Part shown: piece by piece, positions 13,037-25,380 of the stretch
Layout: the number at the start of each line of letters is the position of its first letter
Numbering within the stretch: the first letter of the stretch is position 1
NCBI RefSeq assembly: GCF_029168945.1
Contig: NC_083604.1
Span: forward strand, 42,155,686-42,219,685
Source of the DNA: Cannabis sativa
Lineage: Eukaryota; Streptophyta; Magnoliopsida; Rosales; Cannabaceae
Length of the DNA: 64,000 nucleotides
Reading direction: 5' to 3'
The notes under the pieces: generated by a model
Seen by the model: only the letters and a program-made list of their open reading frames with translations
What the model was told of the DNA's origin: nothing
Databases searched by the model: none
Program-made: the position numbers and the translations under genes

Positions 13037-15050
13037 AACTCTCACTTGCACTAATATAAAACTAATCAGTACATATCAATTAATCCTAAATTCTGACGGT
13101 GCTTTTCAAATGCAGTTACGACCAAGACTTTGGTGAATGGATCAGCTAAGTTGTCTTCTGTGTCCACTTTCTCAACCAGTACATCCCCTCTAGCCACATA
13201 TTCTCTGATGATGTGATACTTTCTTTCTATGTGTTTGCTTCTCTTGTGACTTCGAGGTTCCTTACTATTGGCTATTGCTATATTATTGTCACAAAGTAGG
13301 ACCAGAGGCTTTTCCATTCCAGGCACGACACCGATACTGGTGAAGAACTTTCTTAGCCAGACAAGCTCTTTAGCAGCTTTTGCTGCAACTATGTATTATG
13401 CTTCCATCGTCGAGTCCGATATCGCGGTTTGTTTAGCACTTCTCCAAACCACTGCTCCACCCCCAAGAGTAAACACCATCCCAGATGTAGATTTCCTGTC
13501 TTCAAGACATGCCTGGAAATCTGAATCAGTATAGCCTATGGGATTTAAAGCACCACCCTTGTAGACTAACACAAGATTCCTTGTACTCTTTAAGTATTTC
13601 AGAATATACTTAACTGCATTCCAATGTTCCTGTCCTGGATTTGACTGATACCTGCTCACGATTCCAACTGCATAGCAGATGTCAGGTCTAGCGCATAACA
13701 TTGCATACATTAGACTTCCAACTGCAGAGGCATAAGGAATTTTTGCCATGTCCTCTATCTCTTGAGGATCAGTAGGAGACTGTTCCTTAGATAGACAGAT
13801 ACCATATCTAGAAGGCATGTTCACCCCATTGGTGTTGTTCATGGAGAATCTCTCTAAAACTTTGTCAATATAGGTTGTTTGAGAGAGAGCAAGAGATCTG
13901 TTCTTCCGGTTTCTGATAATCTGAATACCAAGAACATAGGCTGCTTCACCCAAATCTTTCATATCGAATTGAGTGTTAAGCCATTCCTTGATGTTAGTCA
14001 TTTTCTTGATATTGTTTCCAATAATCAAAATGTCGTCAACATAAAGGACCAGGAATACTTTGGTCTTCCTTGAGTTGGTAAACACAAGGTTCATCTTCAT
14101 TCTGAAGAAAGCCGTAGGTCTTGATGATTTCATCAAAACTTTTGTTCCATGAGCGAGAAGCTTGCTTTAGTCCATAGATAGACTTATTTAATTTGCAAAC
14201 TTTCTTTTCCTGCCCTGGAAGAACATAGCCTTCTGGTTGCTCCATATAGATGGTTTCTTCAAGTACCCCATTAAGGAAGGCAGTCTTGACATCCATTTGC
14301 CAGATTTCATAATCGAAAGCAGCAGCTATGGAGAGAAGAATTCGGATGGATTTGAGCATGGCAACAGGACTAAAAGTTTCCTCATAGTCCACACCTTCTC
14401 TTTGGGTATAACCCTAACCCACTTATAGGTTAATGGGTCGTCTTCAATACCGTCACCAACGACCATATTGATTTCACCATCCAAGTCATAACGAGCTAGT
14501 TTTGTTGAAACCCTCCCACTACGACGAGGAGCGATGATCTTCTGAACAGGAACTTTGGTAGTAGTTTTCTCAGTAGGTTCGACTGAGAAAGTGGGATTAT
14601 CCTCTTCTTGAGTGGAAGAGGACGGAACATTGGAAGGAGTTATATCTGAAAGCATTTCCTCTAAAATAACTTTACTTTTCGGTTTGTTGTCTTTAATATA
14701 GTTTTCTTCAAGACAAGTAGCATTTGTAGAAACAAACACTTTGTTATCCTTGTGACTATAAAACAGTCCACGCCTAGTCTCTTTAGAATTTCTGACAAAC
14801 ATGCACACTTCAGTTTGTGATTCAAGTTTGCCTTCTTTCTTTCTCAAGACATGAGCAGGGCACCCCCAAATTCTGTAGTGGCGTAAACTAGGTGTACGAC
14901 CATTCCATAATTCGACGGGTGTCTTAGGGACTGCTTAAGATGGAACAACATTTAGAATGTCATTTGCCATCTGTATAGCATATCCCCAGAAGGACGTAGA
15001 TAGAGTTGAATAACTCAGCATGGTTTATTTTCCAAGGTTTTCAACAAACT
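13037..15050 (-). pseudogene. Copia B pol: integrase C-terminus, RT, RNase H
   Basis: Reading leftward: late integrase core from about 15040 (SFWGYAI..., ELWNGR), integrase C-terminus and linker (14326-14847, with RRSGRVSTKLARYD), the RT N-terminal half (14036-14392, MDVKTAFLNG and EQPEGY), the RT catalytic half with LYVDDILIIG (13396-14136), then RNase H ending in HIERKYHIIREYV and DPFTK (13066-13326). A frame change separates the RT halves near 14080, and an in-frame stop falls just after SDSTMEA in RNase H (about 13393), where copia elements normally have a catalytic Glu followed by Tyr. RT is otherwise well kept, suggesting moderate age. Confidence 0.85.
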
Positions 15051-15057
15051 CTTACAG

Positions 15058-15192
15058 TGTCCCGTTTAGGCGAGAGTCAAAGTAGCATCCATTGAATAGA
15101 GTTGTCAATTCATCTAAAATGATAATCATTCTAGCAACCTTTTATTCGATCAAGATTGAAATTCAGCGTTGTCCCGTTTAGGCGAGAGTCAA
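15058..15192 (-). repeat. Pair of 23-bp direct repeats in the leader of B
   Basis: TGTCCCGTTTAGGCGAGAGT at 15058-15080 and 15170-15192, 112 bp apart. The same pair, same spacing, occurs in element C at 25215 and 25328. Confidence 0.9.
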
Positions 15193-17229
15193 GGCAATTC
15201 TATGTTATGAGCTTCCACCATTGTTTCATATTTTGTAAGTAAAATATAGTCGCCACCATTAGGGTGATCCATACCATATAAAACACTTACAAAGCTACTT
15301 ATCTTTCGAGATTAAACGGTGCTAACTTACTAATGAACGTTCCTCCATTAGGGAGGATTACTCACTAAAACAAAAGCTATGTAAAACCAACAATGGAGAT
15401 CGAATGTCTCTTGATTAAAGCTCATTATTTTAAAATATGTATTTTATTTAATCATTTATTTCATATTATAATAATGAAAAATTACAAATTAAAGTTGGTT
15501 TTGAAAAAAAATTATATTAAAAATATCCAACTTTAATTAAATTTCAATTATTATTTAAATTCGAAAAATAAATTTGAAAAAATATCTTGTTTAAGTTGTT
15601 TAGAAGAATCTAAAAAATCAACTTAAATATCTTTCAAATTAGATTTAATTAAATATAAAATAAAGTTGAAACCACTTAATTTGAAAATATTCCATTTTAA
15701 GTTGATATTTGAAAAAATATCAACTTAAAAAATAATTAAAGAATCTTAATAACCAATTCCTAAAATTCCTCAACTTAATTTGAAATTTGAAATTCAAAAG
15801 ATATTCAGATATAAGTTGATTAGTTAGAGATAACTAATTTTCAACTTAAATAAGAATATTTAATGAACAAATTTAAATTAAGCTTCAGAAAGAATCTAGT
15901 TGGTTATAATTCTATATTTAATTAAATACAAGAAAATACATATAGTTCAGCTTAGAATATAATTCTTTAAACTATGTTTTTCTTAAATTAATTTTAAAAA
16001 AATGAAATTAATTATGTTGCTAATCAATTTTATTAGGTTAAACTAATTTAATTAACCTAGTACAGTTATCCAAATCAGGCAAATGGGCCTTCACAATTGG
16101 GGTAGTTCATGTGAGAGGGGGCTATGTTCAGTATGTCGTACCCACTTCTACGGCTCCCAACTCTCACACAAGGCCCAAAAGAGAGGAATTTAACCTTAAA
16201 ATGAACAACTGTTATTAATTGAATAGGCCCAAAAACTAAATGGGCCTAAATAAAATCTATCAAAAACTATGATATTTTATTTAGCAACAACAACCTATAT
16301 GCATCTATAACAAAATTAAACATATAGGCTCACACAGGCACACATTTGGATGGATCCTATCATGTTGCTAGGTCATACACAGATGAAAGAAGATTGTAAA
16401 ATTTACCTGTTACAAATTATTTACTTGACTAATTGAACCATGGGTTAAAATCAGATCATTGGATCTGTCAACAAGTTAACCATGACAATTTAGATCAAGC
16501 AATAATAGGTTTTATAAAACTTACATACAAGCTAAAACACATACTCCTGCAACAAGATGAATTGGATAGTTGGATGTAGGAATTATTTAATTTTAAATAA
16601 TTATTTTCGAAAATATTTAAATAATAAAAAAAAAATTCGGTTTTTAAGATTAAAATAATAAAAAAAAAATTTAAAATTAAACCTACAATTTTTGAAAAAA
16701 TAGGTTTCAACTAACCTAAATATCATTTCAAAAATAATTGCTAACTACCTTTTAATTTTTATTTAAAGTTATTTTATAAATTAAATATAAAATAAAAAAA
16801 TAAATATTTTTCAGATTTTATAATTTAATTTAAATAAAAATAACAAAATTGAAAAGTTAGCAAAATATCTTACTTCTATTTAAAATTACATGATTATAGT
16901 TATCTTATTTTAAATTTAAATAAGGTCAAATAATTTAAAAAAAAATTAATTTAAAAAATATTTAATATCTGACCTTTAAATTTAAAAAATAAGATAAAAT
17001 AATCAAATTTAAAAATAAGATATAAAATCAAGCAAAAAGATAGATTTTTACTTGTTTTCAAATTCAAATTACACTAATATCTAAAATTAAATTTTCAAAA
17101 ATTCAAATTAATTTATTTCTGATATTAGATTTGAAAATTGAAAAGTAAAAATCAAAATACAAAACTAAACAAAAAATCGGAAGTTAAATCCATGAAATAG
17201 CATGAAAAATCGAAGAAAAACGAAAAAAT

Positions 17230-17426
17230 TGCGAGCTGTACGGACAGTATGCTGTGCATACTGCCCGCGCGCGCATGGGAAGGTGCTTGACCGAGAAACC
17301 TCGGCGCAGGAGGCTGCATGCAGCCTCTCCGCGCGCGCGAGGCTCGGTTTTCAAACAAAAAACTGTTTGTGCGCGTGCTGTCCGAGGGATGCCCCTCATC
17401 CGCGCGCGTGGGTAGTTGCACCACCC
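17230..17426 (-). other. GC-rich island in the leader of B
   Basis: A block of about 200 bp rich in CGCGCGCG runs (CCCGCGCGCGCATGGG, TCCGCGCGCGCGAGG, TCCGCGCGCGTGGG) within otherwise AT-rich leader. Open frames on both strands here follow from the base composition and are not called as genes. The matching island in C is at 21893-22012. Confidence 0.85.
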
Positions 17427-17679
17427 TGATATTTTTCGAAACTTCAAAAAATCACAACTAATTTAAATTAAATCGAAATTGAGTTCTGTAAAAAAGTAAA
17501 TTGCTTAATTTTTTCCATACTATCCAATAAAAATAATTACAGAAATAGATATTCAATTATTTTTTACGAAAATTCACAAACATCAATCAATCATCATACA
17601 ACACACAAAACAACATGATACCGTCCAAAACACAAACAAATCGTTTTAAGTCCAAATTTCTTGCAAGCAAATAAATTAC

Positions 17680-17697
17680 CATGACTCTGAGGCCAGT
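17680..17697 (-). other. Probable primer binding site of copia B
   Basis: The minus strand reads CTGGCCTCAGAGTCATGG just inside the LTR, an altered form of the methionine-tRNA site TGGTATCAGAGC. C has TGGCCTCAGAGCC at the same place. Confidence 0.6.
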
Positions 17698-19714
17698 TGT
17701 TGGAAATTATTTTACCAGGATCTTAGATCTACTCACAGGTATGTTGATTAACATCCTAAATATGAACTTCTAAAACGATTATAAAATAAACACATATAAA
17801 GTATGAGAAACCTTATATTGGGTGCAGCGGAATATTATGTCTCCTTCCATTCAGATCTCTAACCCTAGTATCCTTTCTGTAGCAGAGTATTATCAAGATC
17901 TGAACCTAGATCTCTTTCTCTCCTTCCTTTAGTGCTGAAACTCCTTCTTGTTGAATATCTTTCTTCACGATCTTCCTCACTATGATTGAGGTATTACTTG
18001 CTGTGTGGGGGCACTACTCTATCACTAAGAGGTTTGAAATTATTCAAGGAAGAAGAAGAGTATGAAGGTGGCGGCTAGGGTTTAGAAAGAGAAGGCTCAG
18101 GTTTTTCTCTGAAGGAAACCAGAAGTAAAGTGTAAATTTCCTGAAGCCTTCACTATCTATTTATAGCATTCCACATAGGGTTAGGTTTGAATTATTTGGC
18201 ATTAAAATAATGAAAATATCAGATGATAAAGCCTATAAAAGTGGTCGGCCATGGCTATGTGGATTTGGGTCTCACTTTTTGCAATTTTGCAGTTTTATCA
18301 TTTCTGCATCTCATTTTCTCAAAAATGCTAATTTTTCAAATTCAACCATTTAAATGTCAATTCTAACTATTTAATAACTATAGATAATTATTAAATAATA
18401 TTGTCATTTATCATATTTATTAATTGAACCACACAAAGTATCATAATTAACAAAATGCCCTAAAAACTCTTTCTTTACAATTTCGCCCTTACTTAGTGAA
18501 AAATTCACAAATAGACATAGTCTAATTTGAGAAGGGAAATTTACATGGTATACTAAATTTTGTCATTTTTTTACAAAAATACTGCCAGGCGGCATTTTTT
18601 ACTTTTTTACTGTGTTTTTTTATAAGTTTCATACTGCATTATACTGTGTTAAGTTTCACCGGTGTTCTACTGGTGTTTTACTAGTGTTCTACTGTTGTTT
18701 TGAGTTATATTGCTTTGTGTTTTACTGGTGTTTTATAAAAATACAGTATTTTTGAAAAAATTTCCGTGTGACAGTATTTTTGTAAAAGTTAACCCAAATT
18801 TCAGTATTTTTGTAAGATTCCCTTTGAGAATTATAATTGATTAATCAAAACCAATTAAATGAGTCTTACAAGTAATATTGTCTAAACTAGTGGGGGGACC
18901 ATGGGTCTATATAACCGAGCTTCCAATGAGCAGATCAAGAATTTATAACCTAAATTCACTGACTTATTCATTCTTCGTTGAATCCACACATAGAACTTAG
19001 AATTGCACTCTCAGTATATAGAAAGCTCTATATGTTCCACCATATAGACACGTCATTAGTTATCCATTGTTATAATCCTAATTTGATCAATGATCCTCTA
19101 TATGAATGATCTACACTGTAAAGGGATTAGATTACTGTTACACCCTACAATGTATTTTATCCTTAAAACACTTAACCCCGTATAAATGATATTTCAACTA
19201 TGTGAAATGAGTACTCCACCATCTATTTTCGTTTGGTCAAGCTCGAAGGAGATCATCCTTTACTTACTATTCGCCAGATAGAAGCTATAGATTCCATGTT
19301 TATGTTAGCGCTCCCACTCAATTGCACTACCGTTGTTCCCAAATTGTACGTATCACCCTGACCCAAAAGTAGGCTTAACTAACAAATCAAAGAACACGAA
19401 TAACACTCTTGAGATTGAGCCTAATCATAACAGGATTAAGATCATTTGATCTAGGATCAACTAGGCGATATTAACTTGAATAGATATTACGGTAAGTTTA
19501 ATAAATCTAAGTCAAAGTTCAATATCGATCCCTTCCGATGCATACTCCATGCACCCAACCTGAGCTTTACTTTAACCAATGCTCTGGAAAGAACATAGCA
19601 TTTTTCCAAATGCAAGTAAACTCTGTTGTAGATTATCATATCAGTAAAACCCTGTGTCTGATAAATCTAGGAATCTGTATTCACATAGTCATGTTTACTT
19701 TCCAATGTGTCGAC
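17698..19714 (-). repeat. 5' LTR of copia B, main part
   Basis: Begins TGTTGGAAATTATTTTACC and continues to TCCAATGTGTCGAC, where element C interrupts it. The missing 187 bp are at 38551-38737. The LTR is longer than its 3' partner because of a 291-bp MITE at 18533-18823. The TATA box (TATAAATAG on the minus strand) is at about 18159-18167. Confidence 0.92.
18533..18823. mobile_element. MITE inside the 5' LTR of B
   Basis: Absent from the 3' LTR of the same element, so its edges are exact. It starts AGGGAAATTTACA and ends with the imperfect complement (reverse complement AGGGAATCTTACA). TTGAGA flanks both sides (18527-18532 and 18824-18829), while the empty 3' LTR has it once. Length is 291 bp, non-coding. 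The interior repeats TTTTTGTAAAAGT and GGTGTTTTACTGG words. The superfamily is not certain; the 6-bp duplication fits none of the common classes cleanly. Confidence 0.88.
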
Positions 19715-21608
19715 TGTTGGGTTTTATGCCCTAAATAAAACTCATTTCAATATAATCAGATTTACTTATTAATAATAGATCAGAAATAACATTTAATGTT
19801 GCATGGTTCACATGATTTATTTCATGATTATATGTACATAATGTATGAATTCATCTGAAACCGTTTTCACATACTTGATCCTGTTTATTGTGCCGTCAAC
19901 ACATTGGAAAGTAAACATGACTATGTGAATAAAGTTTCCTAGATTTATCAGACATAGGGTTTTACTGATATTATAATCTACAACAGAGTTTACTTGCATT
20001 TGGAGAAGTGCTATGTTCTTTCCAGAGCATTGGTTAAATTAAAGCTCAGGTTGGATGCATGGAGTATGCATCGGAAGAGACCGATATTGAACTTTGACTT
20101 AGATTTATTAAACTTACCGTAATATCTATTCAAGTCAATATCGCCTAGTTGATCCTAGATCAAATGATCTTAATCCTGTTATGATTAGGCTCAATCTCAG
20201 GAGGCTATTCGTGTTCTTTGATTTGTTAGTTAAGCCTACTTTTAGGTCAGGGTGATACGTACATTTTGGGAACACGGTAGTGCTATTGAGTGGGAGCGCT
20301 AGCATAAACATGGAATCTATAGCTTCTATCTGGCGAATAGTACGCAAAGGATGATCTCCTTCGAGCATGACCAAACGAACATAAATTGTGGAGTACTCAT
20401 TTCATATAAGCTGAAATATCATTTATACGGGGTCAAGTGTTTTAAGGATAAAATACATTGTAAGGTGTAACGGTAATCTAATCTCTTTACAGTGTAGATC
20501 ATTCATATAGAGGATCATTGATCAAATTAGGATTATAACAATGGATAACTAATGATGTGTCTATATGGTGGAACATATAGAGCATTCTATATACTGAGAG
20601 TGCAATTCTAAGTTCTATGCGTGGATTCAACGAAGAATTAATAAGTTAGTGAATTTTAGTAATAAATTCTTGATCTACTTATTGGAAGCTCGGTTATATA
20701 GACCTATGGTCCCCGCACTAGTTGAGATAATATTGCTTGTAAGACTCATATAATTGGTTTTGATTAATCAATTATAATTCTCAAATTAGACTATGTCTAT
20801 TTGTGAAATTTTCACTAAGTAATGGCGAAATTGTAAAGAAAGAGTTTTAGGGACATATTTGTTAATTATGATACTTAGTATGGTTCAATTAATAAATATG
20901 ATAAATGATAATATTATTTAATAATTATTTATAGTTATTAAATAGTTAGAATTGGCATTTAAATGGTTGAATTAGAAAATTGGCGTTTTTGAGAAAATCA
21001 GATGCAGAAAAGGTAAAACTGCAAAATTGCAAAAAGTGAGGCCCAAATCCACTAAGCATGGCCGGCCACTTTTGTAGGCAATTTAAACTGATATTTTCAT
21101 TATTTTAATGCCAAATAATTCAAACCTAACCCTAGTGGAATGCTATAAATAGACAGTGAAAGCTTCAGGAACTTTACACTTTTCTTCAAACACTTGTGAT
21201 TCAGAAAAACCTGAGCCTTCTCTGTCCCTATCTGGCCGACCACTCCCTCTCTCTTTCTTCCCTCTCAAATTTCGAAATTCTGAGTGTAAGAGTAGTGCCC
21301 ACACACAGCAAGTGATACCTCAACCATAGTGAGGAAGATCGTGAAGAAAGACTTTCAGCAAGAAGGAGTTTCAGCATCAAAGATTCAGAGAAAGAGATCC
21401 AGGTTCAGATATTGATAATGCTCTGCTACAGAAAGGAATCAAGGGCTAGATATCTAAACGGAAGGAGTCATTTAATTCCGCTGCACTCAATGTAAGGTTT
21501 CCTAAACTTTATACGTGTTTATTTCATCGTTTTAGAAAGTTCATATTTAGGGTGTTAATCAACATACTTATGAGTAGATCTAAGATCCTGGTAAAATAAA
21601 TTCCAACA
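19715..21608 (+). repeat. 5' LTR of copia C
   Basis: TGTTGGGTTTTATGCCC...AAATTCCAACA, 1894 bp, with a TATA box at 21144-21151 and the ATTGGCCTCAGAGCC primer-site-like sequence directly after it. Confidence 0.93.
21144..21151 (+). promoter_or_regulatory. TATA box of LTR C
   Basis: TATAAATA in GGAATGCTATAAATAGACAG, about 460 bp upstream of the LTR end. Confidence 0.55.
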
Positions 21609-21892
21609 ATTGGCCTCAGAGCCATGGTAATTGATTTTCTTGCAAGAAATTTGGACTTTAAAACGATTGTTTGTTTTGTTTTTGGATGGTATCATGTTGT
21701 ATTGAGTGTTATTTGATGATTGATTGGTGTTTGTGAATTTTCGTGGAAAATAATTGAATATCTGTTTCTGGAATTATTTTGATTGGATAGTATGAAAAAA
21801 ATTAAGCAAGTTACTTTTTTACAGAACTCAATTTCGATTTAATTTGAATTAGTTATGATTTTTTGAAGTTTGGAAAAAATCGGGGTTGAGCT

Positions 21893-22012
21893 GAAACCCT
21901 CGTGCGCGCGCGGAAATCCTGCCAGAACCCACCAGCGCCGAGATTTCAGGCCCATGCACTCCCCATGCGCGCGCGGACGGGTATTCACAGTATCCCGTCC
22001 GTACAGCTCGCA
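21893..22012 (+). other. GC-rich island in the leader of C
   Basis: About 120 bp with GTGCGCGCGCGGAAAT and CATGCGCGCGCGGACGG, in surroundings of mostly A and T. Ends shared with the island of B (GCGAGCTGTACGGAC on the complementary strand) show homology, but the middles differ by large indels. Confidence 0.85.
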
Positions 22013-24036
22013 ATTTTTTCGTTTTTCTTCGTTTTTTCATGCTTTTTCATGGAATTAACTTCCGATTTTTTGTGTAGTTCTGTATTTATACCATTACTAT
22101 TCCTAATTCAATTCTAATTATCATTATGAATTAATTTAATATTTTTTAAATTTAATTCAAGATATTAGTGTAATTTGAATTTAAAAATAGTTAGTATCTA
22201 TCTTATTTGCTTAATAATCTATCTTATTTTTTAAATTTGATTATATCTTATCTTATTTTTAAATTTAAGGTCAGATTTTAAATTTTTTAAATTAATTTTT
22301 TTTAAAAATAATTTGACCTTATTTAAATTTAAAATAAGATAACTATAACCATGTAATTTTTAAATAAAGTAAGATATTTTGCTAACTTTTAAATTTTGTT
22401 ATTTTATTTATTTAAATTACATTTAAAATCTGAAAAAGATATTCATTTATCTTTTTTAATTTATTATTTAATTTTTATTTATAAAATAACATTTAAATTT
22501 TAAAAGTAGTTAGCAAATTTTGAAATGATATTTAGGTTGGTTGAAACCTAATTTTTCAAAATTGTAGGTTTAATTTTAAATTTAAATTTTTTAATTTAAT
22601 TTCGAATTTTTTTTCAATTTTTTTTTTTAAATTTTCAAAAATATTTTTTTTAATTAATTATTTAATTTCGAAATTAATTATTTAATTTAAAATTAAATAA
22701 ATCCTACATCCAACTATCCAGCTAACCTTGTTTAGGAGTATGTGTTTTAGCTTGTGTGTAAGTTTTCAAAACCTATTATTGCTTGATTACAAATAGCCAT
22801 GGTTAACTTTTTGACAGATCCAATGATCTGATTTTAACTCATGGCTCCCTTGGTATGACCTAGCAACATGATAGGACCCATCCAAAGTGTGCCTGTGTGA
22901 GCCTATGTGTTTAATTTCATTATAGATGCATATAGGTTGTTGTTGCTAAATAAAATGTCATAGTTCTTGATAGATTTTATTTAGGCCCATTTAGTTTTTG
23001 GGCCTATTCAATTAATAACAGTTGTTCATTTTAAGGTTAAATTCCTCTCTTTTGGGCCTTGTGTGAGAGTTGGGAGCCATAGTAGTGGGTACGACATATT
23101 GAACCCAGCACCCCCTCACATGAACCACCCCAATTGTGAAGGCCCATTTGTCTGATTTGAATAACTGTACCATGTTAATTAAACTAGTTTAACCAAATAA
23201 AATTGATTAGCAACATAATTAATTTCATTTATTTTGAAATTAATTTAAGAAAATTATAGTTTAAAGAATTTTTTATTCTAAGCTAAACTATATATATTTT
23301 CTTGTATTTAATTAAATATAGAATTATAACCATCTAGATTCTTTCTAAAGCTTAATTTAAATTTTTCATTAAATATTCCTATTTAAGTTGATATTTAGTT
23401 ATCTACAACTAACCAACTTAAATCTGAATATCTTTTGGATTTAAAATTTCAAAATTAAGTTGAGGAATTTTAGGCATTGGTTATTAAGATTCTTTAGATA
23501 TTTTTTTTAAGTTAATATCTTTTCGAATATTAACTTAAAATGGAATATTTTTTAAATTAAGTTGTTACAACTTAATTTTTGATATTTAATTAAATTGAAA
23601 TTTGAAAATATTTAAGTTCTAGATTTTTTCTAATACAACTTAAATTAGATATTTTTTCAAATTTTGTGGAAAAGATACTTAGTCAAATAAGATATTTTCT
23701 AGATAGTTATTTCTAGACTACTTATTATTTCTAATATTAAATAGGAAAATATTATACATTGTGAAATTAATTATTTAAATAATTAATTTTGGTACAATTT
23801 ATTTTAAGTATATTTTTTCCTATTATTAAACTAGAGATTAATAATTAAGCCTTCTCTACACTTAATTATTTATTTCTTGAATTTAATACATTTAATTAAT
23901 TTGAAAATTAAATATCTAAGTTGATTTTCATCATGATACTTAAATATTTCTTTTTCATGACACTTAATTAAATAGAAAATTATTTTTAGTTGAAATTTAT
24001 TTTTTCAACTAAATTTAAATAATTTTCAAAATATAT

Positions 24037-24381
24037 TTTTTCTTTATTTTATTAATCAAATTTCGAAATTGCATTTCTTAAATGCTGGAATTTCGAATTT
24101 TATTTGAAAAATAGATTAAATTTGTAAATTATTTATTTTAATTTTGGACCAACTTAAATCAATGATTTTTTCATTTAATGATTAATTAAAATAAATGAAG
24201 TAAAATACATTTTTCTTTATTTTATTAATCAATTTTCGAAATTGCATTTCATAATGCAAGATGATTTTGAATTTATCTTGAAAAATAGATTAAGTTGTAA
24301 ATTAATTATTTATTTTAATTAATTCTTGGATCAACTTAAATCAATGATTTTTTTCATTTATTGATTAATTTAAAATAAATT
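24037..24381 (+). repeat. Tandem repeat, two units of about 173 bp, in the leader of C
   Basis: TTTTTCTTTATTTTATTAAT begins units at about 24037 and 24210. Both continue with TTCGAAATTGCATTTC, GAAAAATAGATTAA and CAACTTAAATCAATGATTTT. A more diverged third copy starts near 24640. The leader of B lacks this expansion. Confidence 0.75.
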
Positions 24382-25214
24382 ATATTAAAGTATATTATTA
24401 GAAATTGAATTAATTAGTCAAAGAAAAATCTAGATAGATGATATTTTTGCTTGAAGTATTTTTCTAGTGTATTTAATTAAATAGAAAATTAATATTTAAG
24501 TTGATTTTAATCATTATACTTAAATATTTGAAATTTTTCTTATATATTTAATTATATAAGAAAATTATATTTTTTGTTGTAAATTAATTTTATTAATTAA
24601 TTTTGGGCCAACATTAAATTATAATAATTTTTTCAGGATTAATTTTTTATTTTAACATGCATTTCGAAAATTGTGTCCTTGAATACTTTAATTTTTCGAA
24701 ATGCAATATATATTTATAGAAAATTAAATTTGAGTTGTAAATTAATTTAAATTAATTTTGTAACAACTTAAATTGAATATTTTTCTAAATATTTATTGGA
24801 AATTATTACTAAGATGGAAATAATTCATGTTATTTTCTTATCCATCTAAGTAAAATTTATAAATATTAAATTAAAATTTATATTTAGAATTTTCATTCTA
24901 AATTGGAAATTTTAATAAATATATATTTAAAATAAATAGATTAAATAAAGAGAATCAAAGAAAATACAACTCTCTTTAAATAATGAGCTTTATTATTAAG
25001 ATATTCGATCTCCATTGTTGGTTTTACATCGCGTTTGTTCTAGTGAGTAATCCTCCCTAATGGAGGAACGTTCATTAGCAATTTCGCACCGTTTAATCTC
25101 GAAAGATAAGTAGTTTGTAAGTGTTTTATATGGTATGGATCACCCTAATGGTGGCGACCATATTTGACTTGCAAATTGCGAAACAATGGTGCAAGCTCAT
25201 AAGATAGAATTGCC

Positions 25215-25350
25215 TTGACTCTCGCCTAAACGGGACAACACTGAATTCCAATCTTGATCGAATAAAAGGTTGCTAGAATGTTTAACATTTTAGATGAGCT
25301 GACAACTCTATTCAATGGATGGTAGCTTTGACTCTCGCCTAAACGGGACA
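25215..25350 (+). repeat. Pair of 23-bp direct repeats in the leader of C
   Basis: TTGACTCTCGCCTAAACGGG at 25215-25237 and 25328-25350, conserved in sequence and spacing with B. Confidence 0.9.
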
Positions 25351-25380
25351 CTGATATCAGTTTGTTGAAAACCTTGGAAA

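Larger units (their letters stand above)
15051..17697 (-). other. AT-rich untranslated leader of copia B
   Basis: About 2.6 kb without coding potential, homologous to the leader of C (21609 onward) in inverted orientation. It holds two copies of TGTCCCGTTTAGGCGAGAGT (15058 and 15170), a GC-rich island (17230-17426) and a primer-site-like segment next to the LTR. At about 15045 the leader runs straight into integrase, marking an internal deletion. Confidence 0.75.
21609..25380 (+). other. AT-rich leader of copia C
   Basis: A non-coding leader of 3.8 kb. It starts with a primer-site-like TGGCCTCAGAGCC (21611-21623) and shares most of its length with the leader of B in inverted orientation. It contains a GC-rich island (21893-22012), a diverged tandem repeat (24037-24381) and the paired GACTCTCGCCTAAACGGGAC motif. 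It is about 1.1 kb longer than the leader of B. Confidence 0.75.

Noticed and set aside
17152..17447. Overlapping open frames on both strands across the GC-rich leader of B (and likewise 21849-22117 in C)
   Set aside because: They exist because the GC-rich block lacks stop codons. No conserved protein, start context or agreement between B and C supports translation.
25215..25350. Spaced direct repeats read as a CRISPR-like array
   Set aside because: Only two copies in each element, plant context, and the same pair recurs in a related retrotransposon leader.
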